DNA of 64,000 bases from Candidatus Colicola equi. GTDB lineage: Bacteria; Bacteroidota; Bacteroidia; Bacteroidales; Paludibacteraceae. A program made the translations under genes and the position numbers. The number at the start of each line of letters is the position of its first letter. Position 1 is the stretch's first letter. Location: positions 29,664 to 93,663 of the forward strand of contig JAGHRV010000025.1 of assembly GCA_018066175.1 (NCBI GenBank), written 5' to 3'. The notes below the pieces were generated by a model. That model was not told the DNA's origin, did not search any database, and saw nothing but the letters and a program-made list of their open reading frames with translations. Shown piece by piece: positions 58,601 through 64,000 of this stretch.

Positions 58601-61600
58601 TATTTCAGTATGCCTACGCTTGCTTTCTCGGGAAATAGCAGTTCTTATGCCCGCACACAAACGGCACGCGACTTGAGCCACGGTGACTTCTCCATCGACA
58701 TTGTTGTTTATCCCGATGCGGATAGCCGCAATACACGGATGGCATTCTTCTCTACCGGTCAACCCGCATCCGATATCGAACAAGCCATTGAGTTTGGTTA
58801 CAACAACAAGCGATTATATGCACGTATATGCGACAAACAGATTTTATCTAATCCGATAGACTTGCCCCATAGCTTCACTCGTGTAACATTGACCTATCGT
58901 GCTAAAACAGGTGATGTATACCTGTATGTCGGTACGGATAAGGTAGGTAGTGGTGAAGCGCATATTACGGCATTTAATGCTGCTCCGCTAACCTTCGGCT
59001 TAGGTATGAATAACCTCCATCCCTTCAAGGGACGTATGGCTGAGGCGCGTATCTGGTCTAAGGCACTTACCTTAGGAGAGATAACCTCCACCAACAACAC
59101 CTGTCTCACCGGCTACGAAAATGGGCTGTTGGCTTACTACCCGATGATTGAAGGCTCAGGAAATATAGCCTACGATAAAGCACATAGTGCCAATGCCACC
59201 CTTAAGGACCTGACATGGAACATGCCTGAAGGACTGGCTCTCCAAACGAATGAGGAAGGCGTGAAACTGAATCCAAAGTGGTTCAACAACTCAGCCGATG
59301 CCGATTACACGCTGCTCTTCAGTTTCAGAAGCAATCCATTAAAACCCTTTAGCAATGATGCTCTGCTATTTGGTGATGTAAATGCTAAGAATGCCGCTAC
59401 CAATAAGCAAATAGGTATCTTTATGACGCAAACGGGGCAAATCGTATTGGTTTCCGACAGCGTGAACAAATTGGTGGCTGATGGTAACTATAACGATGGT
59501 GCTTGGCATACACTCGGATTAGTGGTGAGCCGCAGTTTCAACTATACCCACCTATATATAGACGATAAACTTAAGGCACATGCCGACGGACAGTTCTTCG
59601 GTGCGTGGGCGATGTCCCAAACCATCCTCGGCAGGAACTTCAACGGCTACTTTGACGAACTCAGTATATGGGAATTGGCTATGCCGCAGTCCTATCTCAG
59701 CGAGTTCACTACATACGCTCCTAACGGACAGGAATTTGGGCTACGCTGCTATCTGCCGTTTGACCAACGCATTAAGAACGCCAGCAGTATCTACGAGACC
59801 CACTACAGCCGATACAATGCCCGTCTCTATTACAATAGTGATAACCGGGAATGGTATGCTAAACAGGATACGGTTGTGGTATCCGAGTTGGATGACAAAT
59901 CCACTACCAAGGATGTATGCCCGCTTATCCGTGAATCTGAATATGAGAAGATGCGTTTCTCATGGACTTCGCGCGATAACGACCTCGTCATCAACCTCAA
60001 GATGCCCGATGCCGAAATCAACCATAAGAACATCTTCTTCTCCTTGCGCGATGTGGAAGACCTGCAGGGAAACCGCTTGCTCAGTCCGATTGCATGGTCC
60101 GTCTATTTGGACCGCAATATCATCCGATGGGATGAACAGAACCTATGGGTAGAGAAGAGCGCCAGCCCGGTAGATACCGTAGTCTATACTACGATTACCA
60201 ACTATTCCGGCGAAACTAAGCCATTTGTCATCACCGGTCTGCCCGAGTGGCTCACCGTAGATGAACCGATAGGCACGCTCCAACCGCAGGAGCAACGCGT
60301 ACTCGCCTTCACCATCAGCGGTGACCTCAATGCCGGCGACTATGTCGTGCCGGTTGCCCTGACGGATGAGGCTGACCTAAGCGACCAAATGCTAATCAAT
60401 GTGCGTATCAACGCCGTCTCTCCCAGCTGGTCTGTACCTAATAGTTACAACCTCAATATGAACCTTATCGGTACCGTTCATTTGCAGGATGAAGCACGCG
60501 GCTCCTATATAGATACCGATACGCGCGATATAGTAGGTGCCTTCTATGGCAATACGTGCGTGGGCATGCAGTCTATCACCTCTAAAGTAGGCAGCACCGC
60601 TAACCTCTATCTCAAGGTTTATGGCGATGATAAGATGGATAGGAGGGAACTCTCCTTGCGCCTATGGCAGGCTTCTACCGGCAAGACCTTTGTACTCATA
60701 CCGACTGATTCTGATCCTACCAGCCAATCTGTGCAAGTTATTCGCTTCGTGGCCGATACTGTTTATGGTTCGGTACAGAAACCCGTACAACTTCGTGTAG
60801 CGGATTCGCGCGTGCAGAATATACCTGTCTATAAAGGATGGAACTGGATTAGTTTCAATGTTCGACCGACGGATATCAACTCGTCTTTCATTAATGTTGG
60901 AGGCTTCTCGTCAGGCAACCAAATCAAGACATATCGTACGAAAGACAATGCGTCAGTTTATACCTCAAACGGCTGGAGCAATAATATCCAATTGGACTAC
61001 CACAATATCTATATGCTAAAGGTAACAGCCGACATGATGGTATTGGAGGTTCGTGGCTCGGCTGCCGATAAAGTGCCCGAACTGACGTTCGGTGGCGGTT
61101 GGAACAACCTGCCGTGCTTATTTGAAGCCAACACACCTATAGATGCTGCGATGGCGGACTACTTTAATGCTGCCAATGACGGCGATATCATCACCGGTTA
61201 CTACCAGTTTGCTGTCTTTGACAACAAGCAGTGGGTAGGTTCGCTGGAGACCCTCATCCCGGGCGAAGGTTACATGCTCTACCGCCAGTCAAAGGATGCT
61301 GTCACCGTACATTTCAATCCGGTTGCTCCTGCCTCCGCTCCGCGGAAGAAAGTGGAGAGTGAAAGGGAGAGTGACGCCCTACGGGCTAGTGAAAGTAGAA
61401 CTTACTCCACCGTGATGCCTATTGTGGCAACCTTGGAGGAGAATCAGCCTGTCACGTGTCCTGACGACGCTATCCTACGTGCTTACGCACACGATGAACT
61501 CGTAGGCGAGGCACAAGCTGTGGATGGCGTATGGTTCCTGCTCGTTCATGCTGCGGAAGGCAGCGAACTCACCTTCACCGTTACCGACGACAAAGGTGAG

Positions 61601-61777
61601 GAAAAACAGGCTGCTAATATGCTGCACTATGGCGCTTTGGCTCCTACCGGAACGATAAGCAACCCGTATCTCATCCGCTTTGGCGAATCTGACTTGCGCA
61701 AGGTAATCGATCATGGTATCCTGTATATCCATCGCAATGGTAATGTCTATGACGCCCAAGGCGCACTTGTTAAATAA
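52694..61777 (+). CDS. Giant (3,027-residue) multidomain surface protein with C-terminal tail
   Basis: Signal peptide (IFILAASLMLLVNTSSEVYA). Recognisable parts in order: FN3-like domains within about residues 310-650 (TLIEWTADGEPDYFALYRDA); two carboxypeptidase-regulatory-like folds near 658-760 and 760-850 (YIDGFVTYSNGDKMANIKVG); a long unassigned Tyr/Asn/Ser-rich middle (about 1,240-1,750); two LamG-like jellyrolls near 1,985-2,130 and 2,200-2,350 (FKGRMAEARIWSKAL, FNGYFDELSIWELAM); a BACON-like segment near 2,490-2,560; two DIVGAF/DELVGEA modules near 2,580 and 2,926; GWNWISFNV near 2,716; and the tail (KVIDHGILYIHR, YDAQG). It probably extends from the cell surface to bind glycan or other cells. 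It is 13 bases after the BspA-like gene, in one operon. Confidence 0.8.
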   Translation: MKTIKHIFILAASLMLLVNTSSEVYAYGNDWFEKDYNFFAYYDGLGSVHLSLLTWTEGASYNHWAGGKGRTDDKKRTYVQYSLDTITGIKTENKNWQTLFYYCGDNKVNAQVKKKETVNGKTTEVPVPGMAWFQSKKASFSFFTIPKGNELDEELKQNDSVSIPHADDERKSVRFNLRWAVPTNFSGKYLSIKVHVCDERQLDCTIHDYEILTDEKVEEGIAAPKLMEPTIFLGGSDPKDAGTILVPYVIMDELVSIETSTDKKPITGLPNIGSLSVKAQNDANSNFYITAVVKRANSVQYSLKSNQVTIPAYHTIDSFTVTPKMDMFEYGTQKYFLNSGYKCLKWKIKTPSAQDAMSMDFFEIERAYKSDFSDAEQIAQIEYKKGQGTYEYVDESTINNPYGGDSIFYRIRRMSASSYGWNHDYAKSYTYVGRVKQIGLDLYKNKSTPYAAFRDCATDSAINNSEIDFTGQLIWPVANNGSTIAWDPLTKIEVVLWENGEEAQRTEIKNLQTIINGTTLVRAFGYRASLPKTCQEYFLSVRLNTDATRFDKPEKTDFWFFPKRRTEAINMTSATASNNDDKYPERTLIEWTADGEPDYFALYRDADSIGLVDGRTNWYKDPDGVPGQTYTYMVKAVTYCTNRMESTTTTLGTRSSYGYIDGFVTYSNGDKMANIKVGLYDADPENPLQIVTTDANGYYKFSKIAYNLGNNGSTYKIQVRNIGQNFRPASGGVGPIQVTLTASTPAVHHVDFLSDDYRRCSGRVLYTGTTIPVRDAYFLISGQVAKSSGDTIRTDASGNFTLSVPSKIDFTVTVVKDKHTFVNDGKLMIGGTDTLNLSSGSLDGVKFWDNTRVRLIGRLAGGDVQGEKPLGFGLSKNNLGDSLKLVLELEGDNIAHFVYDEKDLTKKTSDTTYARKIGNDTLRTYVHFEQKRIIIRPESKTGEYMIDLPPVKYRIVEASANGYATLFSAGRTSETKDLTFSLDTQYIAHEGRASWYHDTYSVIYHAPASVKVAQLRYGMPIEYYGEDAVKGYTLSQSRIDSVYTHKDKKYVFGYPVYLSGLLYTFRIYAYEEYHYNNDISRDLDAVALGGHKITVYNGLSSGTSIVKGQLNDDGTYDVAVGVANESFGAVGTDALKHLDVSVNVNGQDVHAEPIQAFVLGGRITGSDAIASAAELAKIGEVITVDDVLRDPPGSNSYAWIEKGATYNSSYSANNGVDASVDLTLTTGTNKTSVDGIHSSPFKGIDPFKDFYGEHHTTSSEKNWPIFSFSLGYSNNSTYNYSYTTSERIQTGNNNNIMGADATIFIGHTVNTYAMHSEVFTTVDAATLSKMQASIATGETKIIKQKDPSSPALIVTKDLAFTMDPSPVQFVYTQDHIVNQVIPQLVAEMLSLLLTGTEESVQQVADSTNKPVYWGETKNGGLVYDQNADTIKYTILVPTKWKDPKYKRPPFVNELHTYIRLINRWAEILYDNEYKEFYGTTKMNRVKNFSISANTTVTYSETGSAGYNYSVIKNEKVDLTAVKLLPEGIRAWANKGEYTQVVFGDKSFKIDFRPVIDPRFTQTSGRNLSQNRTIGFTLSQAEYGYIDVDVYNLAGTVDTTFSNWRNKASNSLTEDSLKTGNYDCSDFIYLLRGGATRCPWIGENKTKFYRPGTTLDPATVKLDEAHLEVNQHEVSGVAADGVAVFDLQIWNESEAAPGVANGPHNFVLKLLEGSNPNGAKASIDGLALTGMGRNFYLEPGQVIHKKMEVRQGALALDYDSLKLCLMSDCDTSNYANQYVSVHFLPASTPVHIATPDDKWVMNTNSPYDKQGYYLPVVIDGFDPDYENFDHIELQYKLSTQSESNWVTLCSYYVDKTYYDKASGNKQMFNKAAGRIDNIHFYGERDPMEQRYDLRAVSYCRYGTGYVSKASEPVSGIKDTRRPELFGNVSPANGVLTQQDYISVPFSEPIAYNYLDEDNNFQVIGFKNKADYFSMPTLAFSGNSSSYARTQTARDLSHGDFSIDIVVYPDADSRNTRMAFFSTGQPASDIEQAIEFGYNNKRLYARICDKQILSNPIDLPHSFTRVTLTYRAKTGDVYLYVGTDKVGSGEAHITAFNAAPLTFGLGMNNLHPFKGRMAEARIWSKALTLGEITSTNNTCLTGYENGLLAYYPMIEGSGNIAYDKAHSANATLKDLTWNMPEGLALQTNEEGVKLNPKWFNNSADADYTLLFSFRSNPLKPFSNDALLFGDVNAKNAATNKQIGIFMTQTGQIVLVSDSVNKLVADGNYNDGAWHTLGLVVSRSFNYTHLYIDDKLKAHADGQFFGAWAMSQTILGRNFNGYFDELSIWELAMPQSYLSEFTTYAPNGQEFGLRCYLPFDQRIKNASSIYETHYSRYNARLYYNSDNREWYAKQDTVVVSELDDKSTTKDVCPLIRESEYEKMRFSWTSRDNDLVINLKMPDAEINHKNIFFSLRDVEDLQGNRLLSPIAWSVYLDRNIIRWDEQNLWVEKSASPVDTVVYTTITNYSGETKPFVITGLPEWLTVDEPIGTLQPQEQRVLAFTISGDLNAGDYVVPVALTDEADLSDQMLINVRINAVSPSWSVPNSYNLNMNLIGTVHLQDEARGSYIDTDTRDIVGAFYGNTCVGMQSITSKVGSTANLYLKVYGDDKMDRRELSLRLWQASTGKTFVLIPTDSDPTSQSVQVIRFVADTVYGSVQKPVQLRVADSRVQNIPVYKGWNWISFNVRPTDINSSFINVGGFSSGNQIKTYRTKDNASVYTSNGWSNNIQLDYHNIYMLKVTADMMVLEVRGSAADKVPELTFGGGWNNLPCLFEANTPIDAAMADYFNAANDGDIITGYYQFAVFDNKQWVGSLETLIPGEGYMLYRQSKDAVTVHFNPVAPASAPRKKVESERESDALRASESRTYSTVMPIVATLEENQPVTCPDDAILRAYAHDELVGEAQAVDGVWFLLVHAAEGSELTFTVTDDKGEEKQAANMLHYGALAPTGTISNPYLIRFGESDLRKVIDHGILYIHRNGNVYDAQGALVK

Positions 61778-61785
61778 CAGGTAAT

Positions 61786-61820
61786 AAATTAGAAATTACA
61801 AATTACAAATAACAAATGAA
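61786..61820 (+). repeat. Heptamer array (AAATTAC type)
   Basis: Five units, AAATTAG, AAATTAC, AAATTAC, AAATAAC and AAATGAA. The last contains the ATG of the following lipoprotein gene, so unit number sets the distance from the upstream stop to that start. Confidence 0.8.
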
Positions 61821-62241
61821 AAAGTCTCTTTTAGTAATAATCGCAGCCGTGCTGCTTATCGGCTGCAAGCAAAAAAGTGAACGCACTATCCTTACTCCGG
61901 ACAATACACCACGTCCGGAGTGGAAAGTGGCGGAAGATGCAGAGAGTTATAAATCCATGACGGCTATTATCCGTCTGCCGGAGGTGCTACGTCCTTACGC
62001 CGATGCTACCGACTTAATTTGTGTGGCAGCCGGAGAAACCATTGTAGGAGTGGCTTCGCCTTGGGACGAGGTGTCGGATAGTTATATCATCCGTATTGCT
62101 GACCCGCATACCACGAGTGCTCTCACCTTTCGCTATTATTCAGTCAAACTAAAGCGTATCTATACCGCTCCGTTCGTATCTTTCGCCAACGACGATATGG
62201 TAGGCACAGTAGAAAAACCCTTTATTCCTGAGTTACAATAA
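61816..62241 (+). CDS. Small lipoprotein resembling a module of the giant protein
   Basis: 141 residues with lipoprotein signal LLVIIAAVLLIGC (Cys17). The mature domain (LRPYADATDLICVAAGE, TIVGVASPW, ALTFRYYSVKLKRIY, NDDMVGTVEKPFI) follows the same order of strands as the last module of the upstream giant protein (AILRAYAHDELVGEA, LTFTV, TGTISNPYLI). It looks like a free-standing copy of that module anchored by lipid. The function is unknown. The stop overlaps the next ATG as TAATG. Confidence 0.6.
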   Translation: MKKSLLVIIAAVLLIGCKQKSERTILTPDNTPRPEWKVAEDAESYKSMTAIIRLPEVLRPYADATDLICVAAGETIVGVASPWDEVSDSYIIRIADPHTTSALTFRYYSVKLKRIYTAPFVSFANDDMVGTVEKPFIPELQ

Positions 62242-63641
62242 TGAGAACGAATCTTTTTAACCGCACATTGTGCATCGTGCATTGTGCATTGTGCATTGTG
62301 CTGTGTACGTCCGTACACGCAGCAACAACCGTCATTCCTCATCCTTTTACGGTGGGAATAGATGAGGAATACCAACCCTATGTTATCTATGTCTCTGCCC
62401 AAAAAATAGGTGAAGATACATGGAAAAACACTTACGCTGATGGTCAGCGATTGCTTACGAAAGATGAGTGGGACTATCTGCTCAATACGCGCTCAATCAA
62501 TAGCATAGCGGCTTCCTCCTTCCGCGGTTGGGCACAACTGATAGATGACAATAACGTCACGAAAGCCTATGCTGTTCTCTTACCCGATGATTGGGCAAAT
62601 AAGTATTACTTTGAAGGTGATGCGTGGTACACGGATGAACTAAAGAGCCAAAGATTCTTTAATATTGGCTCTACCTTTGATAGTAATACTCTCAACACAG
62701 CTGACACAACTGCTTTGCAGCAAGCCGGTGCGGTGTTCTTGCCGTGCGATATAACTAATCCGGAGGGTGTTTATGCTAACGGACAATATTGGACGGGCAC
62801 CAAGGAAGAAGGATTGGGTATCTATTTCGTCCAATTCTCTACCTCCGCTACCAATCCTGAAGAACAGGCTATCTCTATTGTTGACGGCGGAGAAGAATCT
62901 GATAAACGCTATGTCCTGTTGGCTCAGCAGGAAGTATCTATCACTATAAATGAGAATGTCAATAACGTCGAATTACTGCAGCCGTGGGCAACCCACCATA
63001 AGCCGGTTAATGTACGCCTCATTCGTTCTTTTACTCCGGGTATGTATAACACCCTGTGCCTGCCGTTTGCTCTTACGGAACAAGAAATACAAACTGCTTT
63101 TGGTGCTGGAACTCAAGTGGCGAGGTTTACAGGGGGAAGTTTGAGTGCAGATAAAAAAACTCTTGAGATTACGTTTGAGAACTGCACCTCTGTTGAAGCA
63201 GGTTTACCATACATCATTGAACCCTCGCTGCAAGTTACTGACCCTACTTTTGCCAAGCGTGTCATTGAACAAACTACTGCTGCCGGAGAGAACTTCAGCC
63301 CGGCAGGCACCATTGCGTACCTCGGTATCATCAACCCGCATAAATTGGCTGCCGGCAATACGAAATACCTCTTCTTGCAAGCCAATAATACCTTAACATG
63401 GTCTAAAGCGGGCGATACCAGCACGATGAAGGGTATGCGTGGCTATTTCTATGTGCCCGGTATGCAGGATATGCCTGCTTCTTGCCCGGCCCGTCTATCA
63501 GTCCGCCCTGCCGCACATACGCCTACCGACTTGCCGTCCTCGTCCACGTCCTCGTCCTCGTTGGAGAAGTTTCTTCTACATGGTCAATTAGTGATAATCA
63601 AAGATAACAAGATGTATAACGCTCAAGGCATACAACTATGA
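62241..63641 (+). CDS. Secreted protein with C-terminal tail, signal peptide encoded by heptamers
   Basis: 466 residues, ATG overlapping the upstream stop. The signal peptide (RTLCIVHCALCIVLCTSVHA) is encoded largely by five 7-base repeats. The body has two beta-rich halves. The second contains SFTPGMYNTLCLPFALTEQE and GLPYIIEPS, a motif pair seen in many Bacteroidales surface proteins whose role I do not know. A Ser/Thr-rich linker (LPSSSTSSSSLEK) leads to the shared tail (FLLHGQLVIIKDNK, YNAQG). It is the fifth tail-bearing protein of the window. A 42-residue ORF overlaps its end. Confidence 0.7.
   Translation: MRTNLFNRTLCIVHCALCIVLCTSVHAATTVIPHPFTVGIDEEYQPYVIYVSAQKIGEDTWKNTYADGQRLLTKDEWDYLLNTRSINSIAASSFRGWAQLIDDNNVTKAYAVLLPDDWANKYYFEGDAWYTDELKSQRFFNIGSTFDSNTLNTADTTALQQAGAVFLPCDITNPEGVYANGQYWTGTKEEGLGIYFVQFSTSATNPEEQAISIVDGGEESDKRYVLLAQQEVSITINENVNNVELLQPWATHHKPVNVRLIRSFTPGMYNTLCLPFALTEQEIQTAFGAGTQVARFTGGSLSADKKTLEITFENCTSVEAGLPYIIEPSLQVTDPTFAKRVIEQTTAAGENFSPAGTIAYLGIINPHKLAAGNTKYLFLQANNTLTWSKAGDTSTMKGMRGYFYVPGMQDMPASCPARLSVRPAAHTPTDLPSSSTSSSSLEKFLLHGQLVIIKDNKMYNAQGIQL
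62266..62300 (+). repeat. Coding heptamer array (CATTGTG) in signal peptide
   Basis: Five units: CATTGTG, CATCGTG and three more CATTGTG. It lies 25 bases after the ATG. Because 7 is not a multiple of 3, gain or loss of one unit shifts the frame of the remaining 440 codons. Confidence 0.9.
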
Positions 63642-63766
63642 AATACTATCAAATACCAACTACACAAGTCGTCCGCCTCTCATCAGGCGAAGTGATGGGC
63701 CTTTCCATCAATACCAGTGGTGGCAATCAAGGCGATGCTATGACTCCACGAAGGATATATTTATAA
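63638..63766 (+). CDS. 42-residue small protein overlapping the tail gene
   Basis: ATG at 63638 overlaps the stop of the preceding gene (ATGA) and reads MKYYQIPTTQVVRLSSGEVM, then GLSINTSGGNQGDAM and TPRRIYL. There is no signal peptide or membrane segment. Short proteins starting MKxYxxPxxxVV occur at the ends of surface-protein operons in Bacteroidales; their role is not known to me. The translational coupling and the terminator 25 bases downstream support a real gene. Confidence 0.6.
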   Translation: MKYYQIPTTQVVRLSSGEVMGLSINTSGGNQGDAMTPRRIYL

Positions 63767-63790
63767 CGTGAACGAGCATAAAAAAAAGAG

Positions 63791-63819
63791 AGTGACCTCC
63801 CTTCGGGTCACTTTTTTTT
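63791..63819 (+). terminator. Intrinsic terminator ending surface unit 2
   Basis: AGTGACC (63791-63797) pairs with GGTCACT (63806-63812), then T to 63819. The stem sequence is almost the same as that of the terminator at 34796. Confidence 0.9.
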
Positions 63820-63837
63820 GTATTTTTCATAGAAAAA

Positions 63838-63869
63838 GTTGCAAATATGCAAAATTCTTTGTACCTTTG
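63838..63869 (+). promoter_or_regulatory. Promoter of surface unit 3
   Basis: GTTG at 63838-63841 and TACCTTTG at 63862-63869 are 20 bases apart. TTGCAAATATGCAA at 63839-63852 is a one-mismatch version of the palindrome at 34840-34853. It is preceded by TTTTTCATAGAAAAA. Confidence 0.75.
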
Positions 63870-63884
63870 CACCCGAAAACAATA

Positions 63885-63913
63885 AAATATCGGAAATGCT
63901 ACTCCCGATATTT
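63885..63913 (+). other. Leader hairpin before the partial ATPase gene
   Basis: AAATATCGG (63885-63893) and CCGATATTT (63905-63913) form a 9-bp perfect stem with an 11-base loop. No T run follows, so it is not a terminator; it could stabilise the leader or bind a regulator. Confidence 0.6.
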
Positions 63914-63930
63914 GGAAAAAATCATACATT

Positions 63931-64000
63931 ATGATACCGAGAATCTATAAATTAGAAGACGATTTAGAGCAAAGTGTATTCCTCTTTGGGGCACGTCAAA
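63931..64000 (+). CDS. Start of a second AAA/DUF4143-type ATPase, cut by window end
   Basis: The 23 codons visible read MIPRIYKLEDDLEQSVFLFG and then ARQ. FLFGARQ is the beginning of the AAA_14 Walker A loop (usually GARQTGKS), as in the gene at 46312-47658, which has RGARQVGKTS. It has its own promoter and leader hairpin, and begins the third unit of the surface region. Everything downstream lies outside the window. Confidence 0.75.
   Translation, partial: MIPRIYKLEDDLEQSVFLFGARQ

Noticed and set aside
61351..61411. Repeated GAGAGTGA-type DNA in the giant gene as another heptamer array
   Set aside because: Some units fit a 7-base period but most do not; it is better described as a low-complexity Glu/Ser linker.
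34796..63819. The whole surface region as a mobile element
   Set aside because: No integrase, transposase, att-like direct repeats at the borders or tRNA junction is visible within the window; the right end is outside it.

Overview
The window looks like a chromosomal segment of a Bacteroidales (Bacteroidota) bacterium. Its recognisable promoters have the Bacteroidota form TTTG, 20 bases, TAnnTTTG. Its housekeeping genes are of the types found in that phylum: a short RpoD, a short eukaryote/archaea-like ProRS, FloA with NfeD, PorW/SprE, and a GH77 enzyme with N-terminal starch-binding domains.

Positions 1-34,800 are a mostly conserved core. It opens with GDP-mannose synthesis (manC, cut by the window edge) and a glycogen/alpha-glucan set (GH133 debranching enzyme, GT4 synthase-like enzyme, GH57 amylase). 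An outer-membrane barrel, a Clp ATPase, thioredoxin, tRNA-Arg(UCU) joined to rpoD, and two envelope proteins follow. A minus-strand block then carries priA, porW, tsaB, a sugar-isomerase-like gene that appears split, and malQ. A small membrane protein lies between this block and a second minus-strand block (lptF/G-type permease, tgt, panD, topA). Divergent promoters sit at about 22.95-23.02 kb and 28.67-28.74 kb. A plus-strand block then holds nfeD, floA, an omega-amidase-like nitrilase, recJ, tdk and proS.

Positions 34,800-64,000 are an accessory cell-surface region read entirely on the plus strand. It is organised as three consecutive units. Each begins after an intrinsic terminator followed by the same TTTTTCATAGAAAAA stretch and a promoter. 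Unit 1 (34.84-47.81 kb) encodes a two-domain surface protein, a 708-residue secreted protein of unknown family, a phosphoesterase lipoprotein, two paralogous type B carboxylesterases, a small tail-only protein, an Ntn-hydrolase lipoprotein, a broken regulator and an AAA/DUF4143 ATPase. Unit 2 (47.83-63.82 kb) encodes an intact AlbA_2-type regulator, a BspA-like leucine-rich protein, a 3,027-residue multidomain protein, a small lipoprotein, another tail-bearing protein and a 42-residue protein. Unit 3 starts at 63.84 kb with a second GARQ-type ATPase, cut by the window end.

The accessory region is built from copied parts. Five proteins end in related short C-terminal tails (K-F/V/Y-hydrophobic, G-Q/I-L/I, I-R/K, Y-N/D, G). 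Two of these tails share an identical 60-bp DNA segment. The two esterases share a 109-bp N-terminal block with two mismatches. Intergenic spacers carry heptanucleotide arrays whose sequence differs from site to site while the 7-nt period is kept. One such array lies inside the signal-peptide codons of the gene at 62,241, where a one-unit change would shift the reading frame. The upstream porW gene suggests that a type IX secretion system is present, but whether the short tails are its signals cannot be decided from sequence alone. I saw no CRISPR array, rRNA or complete insertion sequence.
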